64,000 nt of DNA from Candidatus Rifleibacteriota bacterium. Lineage in GTDB: Bacteria; Muiribacteriota; Ozemobacteria; Ozemobacterales; Ozemobacteraceae. The notes beneath the pieces were generated by a model, which was given only the letters and a program-made list of their open reading frames with translations, ran no database searches and was not told the DNA's origin. Where the stretch lies: assembly GCA_012517355.1 (NCBI GenBank), contig JAAYVD010000134.1, forward strand, positions 1 to 64,000, given 5' to 3'. Shown piece after piece: positions 49,461 through 57,769 of the stretch (positions within the stretch are counted from its first letter, which is position 1; every line of letters starts with the position of its first letter). A program made the translations under genes and the position numbers.

Positions 49461-50332
49461 CCGCCTCCTCCCGGAGCTGGAACCCCGGCGGCCGGGGCCG
49501 GACCCCGCGCGGGGGTCGGCGAAAGCGCCGGACCGGGCGCAGGGGGCGGTGCGGGGGGCGGCGTGGAAGTGGGCGCGGCAAGCGGAGCGGGGGCGGGGGG
49601 CGGGGAAGGCTCGGGACCCGCGGGAGCTGTCGGTCCCGGAGCGGGCGTCAGCGAAGGGGCTGGGCCCGCAGGCGCAACGAACCCAACTGCTGGGGAGGGG
49701 GCTGGCGCGGGACCGGCGGACCCCGCCGGCGCCGCCGCTGACGTGGGGACCGGCGGGGGAACGGGCTGGCCGCCGGGCCCAGGGGCGAGGGAAGGGGGAG
49801 GCGCCGCGTCCGTCGGAGCCTTTGCCTCCGGCGAAGAAGGCAGCGGTGGCCCCGACTGGCCGGAAACCCAAGCCGGAGCAAGAGGGGAACCAGAATGGCG
49901 GGTTCCCCCTTCAGACATTGGCACCCGCGATTCAGCCGTCCGGGGCTGGCCGCCGAAGGCGACCTGCCGCACGCCGCCTGCCCGCAACCGGTCGAGGAGC
50001 TCGACGACGACCCCGGCGGGAGCCCGGGCGTGGGTGTTCACCACCACGGGCGCCTCCGAGGCCATGGTCCGGAGGCGCACGGCGACCGCCGGTTCCCACT
50101 CGGCGGGGAGGGGGATGCCGTCCCAGACGATGGTTCCCGTGGCCAGGATCTCGATCTTCCGGGCCTGGGCCGACAGCTCCTCGCCCGGGGTCAGGCGCGG
50201 CAACTGCAGGGGGGTCTGGGTCAGGAAGTTTTGCGTCAGGATGTAGAACAGGAGCAGGGTGAAGATGATGTCCGAGCAGGTGGTCAAATCGAGGAACCCC
50301 CCTTCCTGGACCGGACGGCGGCGCAGGCTCAT
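49457..50332 (-). CDS. exbD: ExbD-type proton-channel subunit with a long Pro/Ala tail
   Basis: 291 residues from ATG 50332. The first 135 residues are a normal ExbD: membrane helix LTTCSDIIFTLLLFYILTQN with the proton-relay aspartate (Asp20), then the small periplasmic domain (IEILATGTIVWDG, VVVNTHARAPAGVVVELLDR). About 150 further residues are almost entirely Pro, Ala, Gly and Ser and have no counterpart in usual ExbD proteins (about 140 residues). The tail would lie in the periplasm next to the TonB stalk. Start and stop overlap ExbB and TonB, so the three are made together. Confidence 0.87.
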   Translation of the reverse strand: MSLRRRPVQEGGFLDLTTCSDIIFTLLLFYILTQNFLTQTPLQLPRLTPGEELSAQARKIEILATGTIVWDGIPLPAEWEPAVAVRLRTMASEAPVVVNTHARAPAGVVVELLDRLRAGGVRQVAFGGQPRTAESRVPMSEGGTRHSGSPLAPAWVSGQSGPPLPSSPEAKAPTDAAPPPSLAPGPGGQPVPPPVPTSAAAPAGSAGPAPAPSPAVGFVAPAGPAPSLTPAPGPTAPAGPEPSPPPAPAPLAAPTSTPPPAPPPAPGPALSPTPARGPAPAAGVPAPGGGG

Positions 50333-50991
50333 GCGGGACCCGCCGTGGAGGGGGTGGCCGCGCCTTGGGCCGTGGCGACGGCGTGGGCGAGCTTGGTGGA
50401 GGGAGACTCGGCGGCTGGCGCGGCGGCTGGCAGGGCGGCCGGCTCGTCGTCGAGGTGGTCGATGAGGGTCAGTTCGAGCCGGCGCAGGTGGCCCCGCGCC
50501 AGGGTCTCGATGACGTGGGAGAGGCCCCAGGCGATCAGGGCCAGGACCAGCCCATAGACGGTGGTGAACAGGGCCTCGTAGATCCCTTCGGCCAGGTCCG
50601 CGGGCGAAGCGGCCCCTCGCTGGGCGACGGTGTTGAACACCCGCACCATGCCGGTGACCGTCCCCAAAAACCCCAGCAGGGTGCTGATCTGGGCCAGGAA
50701 CCGCAAGGTCGGCACCCGGCGCGTGAGGCAGTCCTCCATGCGGGCCAGGCACAGCTCGATCGACTCGAGCAGGGACAACCCGGCCAGACCGGTGCGGTTC
50801 CGGGCCATCTCCTGGGCCTTGCGGGCCCAGCGTGGCGCGCCGGCACAGGCATACCGTTCCGACCCGAAACTCCAGATGGCCAGCCAGACCACCTGGTACA
50901 AGCCGAGCGTCAGGATGACCACCCCGATGAGCGTGAGCGGCAGCATCACCGGGCCCCCGATCCGCAGGAAGTCACAGAATTGATCGGTCAT
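50329..50991 (-). CDS. exbB: ExbB/TolQ-type proton-channel subunit
   Basis: 220 residues from ATG 50991, chosen over a start 9 codons earlier because GAGAGGA lies just upstream. Three membrane helices at about 12-40 (PVMLPLTLIGVVILTLGLYQ), 105-125 and 140-165. The conserved core is FLAQISTLLGFLGTVTGMVRVF followed by EGIYEALFTTVYGLVLALIAW, as in ExbB/TolQ/MotA. The C-terminal 30 residues are Ala/Pro/Thr-rich. It forms the pentameric motor with ExbD that drives TonB. First gene of exbB-exbD-tonB, with 4-base overlaps throughout. Only 72 bases separate it from the ECF ATPase gene upstream. Confidence 0.92.
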   Translation of the reverse strand: MTDQFCDFLRIGGPVMLPLTLIGVVILTLGLYQVVWLAIWSFGSERYACAGAPRWARKAQEMARNRTGLAGLSLLESIELCLARMEDCLTRRVPTLRFLAQISTLLGFLGTVTGMVRVFNTVAQRGAASPADLAEGIYEALFTTVYGLVLALIAWGLSHVIETLARGHLRRLELTLIDHLDDEPAALPAAAPAAESPSTKLAHAVATAQGAATPSTAGPA

Positions 50992-51063
50992 CGTCCTCTC
51001 CCAACCGCGCGCCACCAACCCTACCCTGGCGGCGAATCCCCATGAAACGCCTCGACCACCCGG

Positions 51064-52665
51064 TCAGCATGCCTCCTTCTCCTCGTGACCGGCCTCCCGC
51101 CATCCGGCCGACACCTGTTCGGAAGCTTCCCCGTGCCGGTTCTGAGGACGGCTCGGAACACCCTTCCCGCGCGAGGCCAGGGGGTTGACCGCCACGAGTT
51201 CGGAAGGGCCCTCCCGTCGCCACGAGGAACCGAGCGAAACATCCACTCCGCCCGACGCCAGGGGATGGACCCGTTCACCGTCCTGCCCTTCGGTAACGCA
51301 ACCCTCCGGCACCGCGGTCGCCCCGTCGACGGCATGTTCTCCCGTCCCGGCCGGATCAGCGGGGGGTTCCGTCCAGGTGGACCCGTCGGCGGTGGCAGCG
51401 GGATCAAGATGCAACCGGGCCGGCCGGAAGGAGGCGAAGGCCTCCGGCTCGTGGGTGGCGACCAGGGCCAGCCCGCCCTCCCGCAGGAAGGCCCCCAGCA
51501 GGGCGAGCAGGCGGGCGCGGTTGCGGCGGTCGAGACCGGACAGGGGTTCGTCGAGCAACAGGCAGGGGGTGCGGCGCACAAGGCCTCCGATCAGGGAGAT
51601 CCGCTTCTTCTGCCCGTAGCTGAGCCGCAGGGGGGAACGGGGCAGGCAGTCGGCCACCCCGAAAAACGCAGCCAGGGCGCGGGCGTCGGCCTCGCTGCCC
51701 CGAGCGCCGGTCATGATCTCCCCCAGTGAATCGGCGGCAAAGACCTCCTGGTCGGGGTTCTGCGGGACGTAGCCCACTTCCCCGGGCACCTCCACCCGTC
51801 CGGCCGGAAAGGCGGACAACCCCGCCAGGTGCTGCAACAGCCTGGTCTTGCCTGCCCCGTTGGGGCCGGTGACCACCACCAGCCCGCCCGGCCGGGCGGA
51901 GAACCCCACCCCCGCGCCGCCCTCCCAGCCAGGCCAGGTCAGGCCCGCCGCCACCAGGTCCCGGGACGGGGCGTCCACCCCGAAGGCCGGAACGGGCCCG
52001 ACAGGCTCCTCGCCGACGGGATGCAGGTCGATGGTCCGTTCCCCGGGCAGGTGAGCGGTGTCGGTCAGCAGGACGGCCGTGCCGGTGGCGGCGATCCGGT
52101 CGATGGTCGCCCGCATACCGGCCTGCCGGCGGGCATCGAGGCCGACGAAGGGCTCGTCGAGCAGCAGCACGGACGCGGGATACTGCCACAACCCCGCCAG
52201 GCCGAGCAGGCGCGCCTGGCCGAACGACAACAGGCTGGTCTCGCGAGGCGCCAGGTCGGCCAGCCCGAAGTCGCGCAGAGTGCCGAGGGCCACCGCGACA
52301 GCCCGTTCGGGGGTCTCCTCACGGTATTCCGGCCCCAGCAACAGCTCGTCGATGACCGTGGCACAGGCGATCTGCAGGAGCGGGTCCTGGGCGGAACGGC
52401 GGGCCTCGGCGGTGGGGAAGCCCCCAAGGTCGGCCGCGAGAACGGCGCGGGAACCGGGCGCCGGCAGCTGGCCTCCCAGCACGGCCAGGAGCGTGCTTTT
52501 CCCGCATCCGGACGGTCCGCATACCTGGTGGACCCGGCCCGGTTCGACGGGGAAGTCCAGATCGCGCAGCACCGGTTCCTCTTCCGGGGCGAACCGGAAC
52601 TCCCTGATGCGGACCCGCCAGGGGCCGCCGGGGGATCCGGCGCCGGCAGGGCAGTCCACGTTCAT
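51064..52665 (-). CDS. ECF-type transporter ATPase, two nucleotide-binding domains in one chain
   Basis: 533 residues from ATG 52665. Domain 1 (about 15-235): Walker A GPSGCGKST, signature LLSFGQAR, Walker B VLLLDEPFVGLD, but the switch histidine is replaced (LLTDTAHL, Thr at the His position). Domain 2 (about 245-435): Walker A GPNGAGKTR, YVPQNPDQEVFA (Q-loop region typical of CbiO/EcfA), signature LSYGQKKR, Walker B CLLLDEPLSGLD, and an intact switch His in VATHEPEA. This is a fused EcfA1-EcfA2 pair powering vitamin or metal uptake. The last 100 residues are not ATPase-like; part is encoded by two three-hairpin repeats. It is separated by 151 bases from the methyltransferase gene upstream. 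Confidence 0.88.
   Translation of the reverse strand: MNVDCPAGAGSPGGPWRVRIREFRFAPEEEPVLRDLDFPVEPGRVHQVCGPSGCGKSTLLAVLGGQLPAPGSRAVLAADLGGFPTAEARRSAQDPLLQIACATVIDELLLGPEYREETPERAVAVALGTLRDFGLADLAPRETSLLSFGQARLLGLAGLWQYPASVLLLDEPFVGLDARRQAGMRATIDRIAATGTAVLLTDTAHLPGERTIDLHPVGEEPVGPVPAFGVDAPSRDLVAAGLTWPGWEGGAGVGFSARPGGLVVVTGPNGAGKTRLLQHLAGLSAFPAGRVEVPGEVGYVPQNPDQEVFAADSLGEIMTGARGSEADARALAAFFGVADCLPRSPLRLSYGQKKRISLIGGLVRRTPCLLLDEPLSGLDRRNRARLLALLGAFLREGGLALVATHEPEAFASFRPARLHLDPAATADGSTWTEPPADPAGTGEHAVDGATAVPEGCVTEGQDGERVHPLASGGVDVSLGSSWRREGPSELVAVNPLASRGKGVPSRPQNRHGEASEQVSAGWREAGHEEKEAC
51108..51184 (+). repeat. Three-hairpin repeat, first of a degenerate pair inside the ECF ATPase gene
   Basis: Head CCGACACCTGTTCGG, then CTTCCCCGTGCCGG, a changed inner part and closing GCGAGGCCAGGGGG. 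It encodes, on the minus strand, part of the C-terminal tail of the ATPase. Confidence 0.6.
51187..51264 (+). repeat. Three-hairpin repeat, second of a degenerate pair
   Basis: Head-like GACCGCCACGAGTTCGGAAG, CCCTCCCGTCGCCACGAGG, GAGCGAAACATCCACTC and closing GCCAGGGG. Also part of the ATPase coding frame. Confidence 0.55.
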
Positions 52666-52816
52666 GGCCAGAGCCTCAGCCTGGGATTGATCGCCGGCGT
52701 GGCCCCGCGACGAACCCGGACCCCGCCTCCAGCCGCCGGCCTGGACCCCAGCCGGTCTGGCGCCACCCGGGTCCGGAGCGCTTTGGCCCAGGCCCGGCCG
52801 GGAGCCGTCATCTTCG

Positions 52817-53539
52817 TCATTCCCGATTCCCGTCGGCGGGGCGGTGGGGAAACCATTGCACCCAGAACCCGCCGTCCCCCTGCACCAGGCGGGCCCGGCC
52901 GCCCAGGCTCCGGGCGGCGGCCAGCAGTTCGGCCTTGTCGAGCTGGGGCATGGGGCTGCCCCCCCTCATCTGCGCCATGCGGGCCTCCTTTTCCCGGAGG
53001 ATGGAGTCCCGCAGGGCCGGCGGGGTGCTCAGCCCAAACCCCCCGCCGACATAGGCCAGGCCGTCGGGGCGCAGCACGCGCCGGATGCCCGCCAGGGCGG
53101 CCGGAATGTCGGGCCAGAACTGGATCGACCCGCGGCTGAAGACCAGGTCGTAGGATCCGGCCGCGAACGGCAGGGCCCCCGCTTCGCCCAGGACCGGCCG
53201 GAACCGGCCGGCCAGGCCGGGGTGTCCCGCCAGCCGGGCGCCGGCGCGGTCCAGCATCGCGGCACTGATGTCCAGGTCGTCGAGCCGGGCGACGCCGGCC
53301 CGCAGCATCTCGAGGGCCATGTTCCCCACCCCGCCCCCGATCTCGAGGACGACCAACCCGGCGAGGGGCCGGCCGAGAACGGCGGCGACATCTTGTACAA
53401 GAAAGGGATACATGGGAGCGAACACCTCGTCGGCCACCCGGCCGAACGAGTCGGCGTGATCGGCGTCCCAGTCGGCAAGCGGGTCGGCGGCCGGAGGCTG
53501 GACGAGCGGGCGCGGGGCCTGGGCGGGGCCGGGCTTCAC
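52817..53539 (-). CDS. SAM-dependent methyltransferase
   Basis: 240 residues from GTG 53539, which overlaps the stop of the DUF364-type gene by 4 bases. Class I methyltransferase fold: motif I VVLEIGGGVGNMALEML (about residue 66), motif II acidic LDDLDISAAML, LPFAAGSYDLVFSRGSIQFW with the post-motif aspartate, and LRPDGLAYVGGGFGL. The overall pattern is that of the UbiE/Methyltransf_11 group, which act on small molecules. The position within an ECF transporter and DUF364 operon suggests modification of an imported cofactor or metal chelate, but nothing in the sequence fixes the substrate. Confidence 0.87.
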   Translation of the reverse strand: MKPGPAQAPRPLVQPPAADPLADWDADHADSFGRVADEVFAPMYPFLVQDVAAVLGRPLAGLVVLEIGGGVGNMALEMLRAGVARLDDLDISAAMLDRAGARLAGHPGLAGRFRPVLGEAGALPFAAGSYDLVFSRGSIQFWPDIPAALAGIRRVLRPDGLAYVGGGFGLSTPPALRDSILREKEARMAQMRGGSPMPQLDKAELLAAARSLGGRARLVQGDGGFWVQWFPHRPADGNRE

Positions 53540-54333
53540 GGCCGCCCCTCCCGCGGCGGGGTGATGGCGGGGCAGCCCGCCAGCAGGCGGGCATCTTGGG
53601 CGGCCAGCACGTTGCGGGAGCCCTTCAGCAGGCGGGAGGTGGCACCCTGGGCGAGCATGGGCAGGGCGGCAGCCTCGTCCTCCACCCAGGCGCCGGCGAT
53701 GATATCGGCCCCGGCCTCGAACAGCACCGTGCTCATCGGCACGGTCGGCCCGAGGATGATGCAGACGGCACCGGGGCGCTTGAGGGCGAGCAGGCCTTCC
53801 ACCGTGTCGTTCAGGCAGGTGACCCCGGTCATGGTGATGACATCGGCCTGTGGCACGACACGTGACGCCTCTTCGGCGGGCAGATCGCCGGGCAGGGGCC
53901 TCTTCTCGAGGATGAGCATCTGGCGGGCGACGGTCTTGATCCGGTCGAGGTGCGGGAAATGCCCGACCACCACGACGTTCTTTCCCTTTCCCAGGCGGGC
54001 GGTGAGGTCGAGCGCGTTGCCCTCGTGGAAATGGAGGCCTTCGTACGTCAGGCAGGAGTTGAGGGCGGCCATGCCGATCGACCGTTCGATCGGCTGATCG
54101 GAGGAGGTCCAGCCGACGAGTTCGGCCAGGGGCTGTTCTTCGATGTGCCCCATGTGGCGGACCGGCACATGATTCGCCTTGGGAAAGATGGCGTCGTCGG
54201 TGAGGGTCATGCTCAGCCCCAGACGGTAGGAACGGACCGCGGTGAAGAAGGCATAGGCGGCCACGAGGGTGACCTTCCGGTCGAGGCGGGCGGCGGGGAT
54301 CGCGCGGATCACCTGGTCGATCAACTGGGACAT
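53536..54333 (-). CDS. DUF364/DUF4213-type protein, putative metal-chelate handling
   Basis: 265 residues from ATG 54333, overlapping the EcfT-like gene by 13 bases. Segments typical of the family: YRLGLSMTLTDD near the N-terminus; AELVGWTSSDQPIERSIGMA; VVVVGHFPHLDRIKTVARQM opening a Rossmann-like half; QADVITMTGVTCLNDTVEGL; and LGPTVPMSTVLFEAGADIIA. The family has been proposed to chelate heavy metals or bind metal-carrying cofactors and is often found with ABC transporters and molybdo/corrinoid genes. No enzyme activity is established. Tight coupling to transporter and methyltransferase genes fits handling of the imported substrate. Confidence 0.82.
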   Translation of the reverse strand: MSQLIDQVIRAIPAARLDRKVTLVAAYAFFTAVRSYRLGLSMTLTDDAIFPKANHVPVRHMGHIEEQPLAELVGWTSSDQPIERSIGMAALNSCLTYEGLHFHEGNALDLTARLGKGKNVVVVGHFPHLDRIKTVARQMLILEKRPLPGDLPAEEASRVVPQADVITMTGVTCLNDTVEGLLALKRPGAVCIILGPTVPMSTVLFEAGADIIAGAWVEDEAAALPMLAQGATSRLLKGSRNVLAAQDARLLAGCPAITPPREGRP

Positions 54334-55337
54334 CGTCGTTCACTCCTCAGGATGGAAAGAATCTGCCGGACGGCCTCCGGGGAAACCATGGCCCGGGGGC
54401 GGGTGGGATCGACCCCACGCGCCCGCAAGGCAAACGTGACCCGGTCGGCCATGCCGAACAGCCGGGCAAAGAAGGGGAAGAGAAGGGCGTGCAGGCGGGA
54501 GGCGAAGGGGCCACGGGAAAATGCCCCCCGGCAACGCTGGATCATCAGGACCTCCGCGCCTTCCCGAGCCAACAGGGGAAGGAATCGCAGGGCCACTTCA
54601 AGGCTCACCAGGAAGGGGGCAGGCAGCCAGCCCTGCAAAGCGTGCATGCCCTCGCGGGGATACAGACAACGAGAGAAGGTGGTGGCAGGCGACAGAAACA
54701 GGAAGATCCGGAAGAAGGTGCGCACCCCCAGAGTGACGACGTCCGCCTGGCCGGCGGGCACGGCCAGCAGCACCACCAACAGGGCGAACCCGGCCGCGCC
54801 ACGGATCTCCCGGCCGAGGCCTTCCAGGCCATGGCAGCAAAGGTGGCGGAACAGGACGCCCCCGGCGGCTCCGGCCAGCAGAAGGGGGAAATCTTCCGCC
54901 CAGACCGAAAGGAGGAGAAGGCCGGTCATCGCGACCACGCGGGGAAGGAAGGGGAGGGTCGGCGGAGCCACGAACCAGGTCGCGGTGGGGCCTGTGGGGC
55001 AGATCCCCTGGCCTTGTGCCGAAGGCGCGGGTGCCCTTTCGGTCCAGGACGGCCCGTGGGCAGGTTTTTCATCGGGTCGGGGAGCCCTCTCGCCTTGCGC
55101 ACCATTGGGGTCTCTGGCTCCCGCCGGTGATGGAAGGGGAACCGTGCCTCCGGCAGGTCGGCCGCCCTCTTCGCCTGGCGCGACCCTGGCGTTTTCCGCT
55201 GGGGTCGGAGACCGCATGGGGGCGATTCCGACGGCAAGGCGGTCGTCCCCCTCGCCAACCACGACACCGGGTTCCTTCCCAGCCATCGGTAGCCGGGAGG
55301 CCCTTCCGACCACGGGTGGATCTGCGTCGGGACGCAT
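54321..55337 (-). CDS. ECF transporter T component-like membrane protein
   Basis: 338 residues from ATG 55337, three bases after the upstream stop. The first 110 residues are a low-complexity cytoplasmic region (Pro, Gly, Ala, Arg). About five helices follow: FVAPPTLPFLPRVVAMTGLL, FPLLLAGAAGGVLF, AGFALLVVLLAVPAGQ, FFRIFLFLSPATTF, SLEVALRFLPLLAREG. The C-terminal EVLMIQRCRGAF and FALRARGVDPTR carry the two Ala-Arg-Gly-type coupling motifs of EcfT/CbiQ (here RCRG and RARG). EcfT joins the substrate-binding S protein to the ATPases. The long N-terminal region is unusual; a later start is possible. Confidence 0.8.
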   Translation of the reverse strand: MRPDADPPVVGRASRLPMAGKEPGVVVGEGDDRLAVGIAPMRSPTPAENARVAPGEEGGRPAGGTVPLPSPAGARDPNGAQGERAPRPDEKPAHGPSWTERAPAPSAQGQGICPTGPTATWFVAPPTLPFLPRVVAMTGLLLLSVWAEDFPLLLAGAAGGVLFRHLCCHGLEGLGREIRGAAGFALLVVLLAVPAGQADVVTLGVRTFFRIFLFLSPATTFSRCLYPREGMHALQGWLPAPFLVSLEVALRFLPLLAREGAEVLMIQRCRGAFSRGPFASRLHALLFPFFARLFGMADRVTFALRARGVDPTRPRAMVSPEAVRQILSILRSERRCPS

Positions 55338-55339
55338 GG

Positions 55340-55894
55340 TCAGACCGTCCGCTCGGGCAGGGCGGCCAGGACGCGGCTGCCGATCACGCCGCCCACGAAT
55401 CGCAGGAGCCCGTGGAACCCGACGAACAGCGCAAGAAAGAAAGGCAGACCCTGGGCCAGCAGAAACTGGTCGCGGCCGACGAACAGAGCCAGGACACCCA
55501 CCTGCAGCGCCGTCTTGACCGTCCCGCAGGCCGCGCAGAGCAGGCCGCTCCACACCCGCGCCGTCGCCAGGTCGGCGGGCCACCGGCGGTGGATGAGGTC
55601 GAGCAGGAAGCCGTCCACCACCATCAACGGCAGCAGGAAGGGATTGTGGGCCGTGGGGGGCCCCCCAGGGAGAAAAAAGATCACCAGCTGTTGCACCATG
55701 CAGGTGAGCCCGCCGGCCAGCGGATGCCGGACCCTGGCCCGGGCGATGACCAGACAGGCGGTGGCCAGCGGCATGAACACCACGGCCCCGAAGCCGGGCA
55801 GCGGGATCAGAGCGTGGACGAAATTGGTCGTCAGGATCCCCACCCCCCCGGCCGCGCCGAGCAATCCAATCAGCACCCAGTCTTTTAAAGTCAT
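55340..55894 (-). CDS. ECF transporter S component-like membrane protein
   Basis: 184 residues from ATG 55894 (MTLKDWVLIGLLG). The frame is open 15 codons further, but a good promoter at 55911-55939 would start RNA near 55904, which leaves 55894 as the first usable ATG and an almost leaderless message. Five to six helices: VLIGLLGAAGGVGILTTNFV, GFGAVVFMPLATACLVIARA, GGLTCMVQQLVIFFLPGG, TVKTALQVGVLALFVG, GLPFFLALFVGFHGLLRFVG. The size and the operon with T and double ATPase components identify it as the likely substrate-binding subunit. The ligand is unknown; context suggests a metal chelate or cofactor. Confidence 0.78.
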   Translation of the reverse strand: MTLKDWVLIGLLGAAGGVGILTTNFVHALIPLPGFGAVVFMPLATACLVIARARVRHPLAGGLTCMVQQLVIFFLPGGPPTAHNPFLLPLMVVDGFLLDLIHRRWPADLATARVWSGLLCAACGTVKTALQVGVLALFVGRDQFLLAQGLPFFLALFVGFHGLLRFVGGVIGSRVLAALPERTV

Positions 55895-55910
55895 ACTTGG
55901 TTGCATATAT

Positions 55911-55939
55911 ATCATACATGCGCATGCGGTTTTCCTCAA
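55911..55939 (-). promoter_or_regulatory. Promoter of the ECF transporter operon
   Basis: On the minus strand, TTGAGG (55939-55934) and TATGAT (55916-55911) are 17 bases apart in an A+T-rich stretch. This is one of the best sigma-70-type matches in the window and fixes the likely start of the S component. Confidence 0.55.
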
Positions 55940-55993
55940 CGAAAAAGTCTTTTACGGCGTTCCCGTCCGGCCGGGCCGGCAGCCCCCGGGACG

Positions 55994-56077
55994 GCCCCTT
56001 TGCGATGCGCGAAACGGGCGTTTCGCGCCGCCATCCTTGGCGGCAAAGAGGGGCCCTTCCGACGTCGTGTCGGTCGG
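55994..56077 (-). repeat. Three-hairpin repeat, first of a pair
   Basis: Full-length in minus orientation: CCCCTTTGC arm, GCGCGAAACGGGCGTTTCGCGC, GCCGCCATCCTTGGCGGC, GCAAAGAGGGG arm and head CCGACGTCGTGTCGG. All three hairpins are intact. Confidence 0.88.
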
Positions 56078-56158
56078 CCCGTCGGCGCTGCGCCACAATC
56101 ACCCTTGGCGCCGCCATCCGTGGCCGCAAAGGGGCCCAGGCGACATCGCGTCGGTCGG
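56078..56158 (-). repeat. Three-hairpin repeat, second of a pair
   Basis: Minus orientation: degenerate second hairpin, GCCGCCATCCGTGGCCGC, GCAAAGGGG arm and head CGACATCGCGTCGG. It lies between the divergent ECF operon and the plus-strand gene at 56441, about 300 bases before that gene. Confidence 0.75.
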
Positions 56159-56440
56159 GTTCCTTCGTCGGCGGGGGCAGATCGACACCCGGGCGCCCTC
56201 CCGGGCCGCCGCGGAAGGCCCCGCCAGGGCAGGTTCGCAACTTGCCGGGCAAGCGCCTGGCGGCGGGTGTTTCCCGTGGTGGACCGCCCCACCCCTTGCC
56301 CACCTCTGTTACAAACGTCGGTCCGGGCGGACCAGCCGGGCATTCCAGAGGGCGGGGGATTCCGGAACGGAAGGGGAAACCGAGGGGCCTGGCGGATGGT
56401 ATAGTTGAAGGAGAACCCCTGTGAACGGAGGACCGCCCCG

Positions 56441-57769
56441 ATGGCTTTCCCCCTGCGCCGACTCGCCTGCCTGACCGTGCTGCTGGCTCTGACCGGCCTT
56501 TCCGTGGCAGCCGGCCCCTTCGCCGACGACCCGGTGTCGGTGGCGGGCTCCTCGTCGTTCGCCTCTGATTCCTCCCCAGGGGAACCGGAGGGCAAGCCCA
56601 GCCTCTGGTCCCGCTTCACCGGCGCGGTCAGGAATGGCTGGTCCCGCGTCACGACCCGTCTGGGAAAGGCCATCCCCGACCTGAAGGTGCCCACTTCCGT
56701 CACGAACTCCGCGCGGATTCCCGGACACGACGGCCCCGAGTTCGTCTGCCAGGGCATCTGCCATTTGCCGGAAGCCGTCCTTCCCCCCGGCCCCATCGCC
56801 CGGCCAACCGGCCCGGCGCGGTATGTCCTGCTGTCCTACTATCCGGTTCCCGAACATACCGACGAGCCGTCGCAACTGGTCGTGGTCGAGGCGGCCACCG
56901 GCAAGGCGGTCCGGCGGTTCGGGCTCTACGAAGGCCCCGGCCGCCCCTACACCGGCCATGCCGGCGGGGTGGCGGTGGCCGGCCGGTACGTGTGGGTGGC
57001 CTCGGGCTGGAAGCTCTACGGCTTCGGGCTCGAGGAGGTCCTCGACGGGCTCGCCGACGCCGGGGCCCGACCGGCCGCCGCCGGCCGGAAGCTGCCGGCC
57101 AGCCTGCGGCCGGTTCCCGCCCTCGACCTGGTCGCCGACCGGATCGTCGAGGTCGACAGCAAGGCGAGTTTCGTCAGTTTTGACGGCACGTTCCTGTGGG
57201 TGGGCGATTTCGTGAAGGCCTCGAGCGGTTCGTTCGCGCCAGTGGCCCACCACGCCCGCAACCCCTTCGGCTGGAAGACCTGGATCGCCGGGTACCGGGT
57301 CGATGCGGACGGCCTGCCGACCACGACCCGGACCTACACCTTCGATGACGCCGGCCAGGCCCGCACCGGCCGCCGGCCCGACCGGCTGCTCTATTGCCGC
57401 GAATCCGTGCAGGGCATGGCCGTCTGCGGGTCGTACGTGGCCCTCAGCATCTCCTACGGGGCGATGAATTCGAAGCTGGCCTTCTACCGCAACCCCTTCG
57501 GCAAAGCCGGCCGACAGGTGACCTGCCAACCCGCGGGCCAGGAGACCACTTTCAAGGTCGAGGCCTGGACGCTGGCCGAGGGGGTCAATTGGCTGGAGAC
57601 CGTGAAGCTGCCCGCGGGCGCGGAGGACCTCGAATACGACGGCCGCTCCCTCTACGTGACCTTCGAGGGCGGCTCGCCGAACTACCGCCAGAAATGGCTC
57701 TCGATCAACCCGACGGTCAGCATCACCGACTGCTTCTATGTGCTCGACCCGGCCAAAGAACTCCGCTGA
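56441..57769 (+). CDS. Exported protein of unknown function, probably a beta-propeller
   Basis: 442 residues from ATG 56441, with GGAGG 9 bases upstream. Signal peptide at about 1-25 (LTVLLALTGLSVAAGPFA). Strand-turn-strand elements recur in the mature part: RYVLLSYYPVPEHTDEPSQL, GGVAVAGRYVWVASGWKLYG, KASFVSFDGTFLWVGDFVKA, GMAVCGSYVALSISYGAMNS, LEYDGRSLYVTFEGGSPNYR. This spacing fits a seven-bladed propeller. Two Cys in FVCQGICHLPEA may form a disulfide. No catalytic residue set is recognised. It is a single gene. Confidence 0.75.
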   Translation: MAFPLRRLACLTVLLALTGLSVAAGPFADDPVSVAGSSSFASDSSPGEPEGKPSLWSRFTGAVRNGWSRVTTRLGKAIPDLKVPTSVTNSARIPGHDGPEFVCQGICHLPEAVLPPGPIARPTGPARYVLLSYYPVPEHTDEPSQLVVVEAATGKAVRRFGLYEGPGRPYTGHAGGVAVAGRYVWVASGWKLYGFGLEEVLDGLADAGARPAAAGRKLPASLRPVPALDLVADRIVEVDSKASFVSFDGTFLWVGDFVKASSGSFAPVAHHARNPFGWKTWIAGYRVDADGLPTTTRTYTFDDAGQARTGRRPDRLLYCRESVQGMAVCGSYVALSISYGAMNSKLAFYRNPFGKAGRQVTCQPAGQETTFKVEAWTLAEGVNWLETVKLPAGAEDLEYDGRSLYVTFEGGSPNYRQKWLSINPTVSITDCFYVLDPAKELR

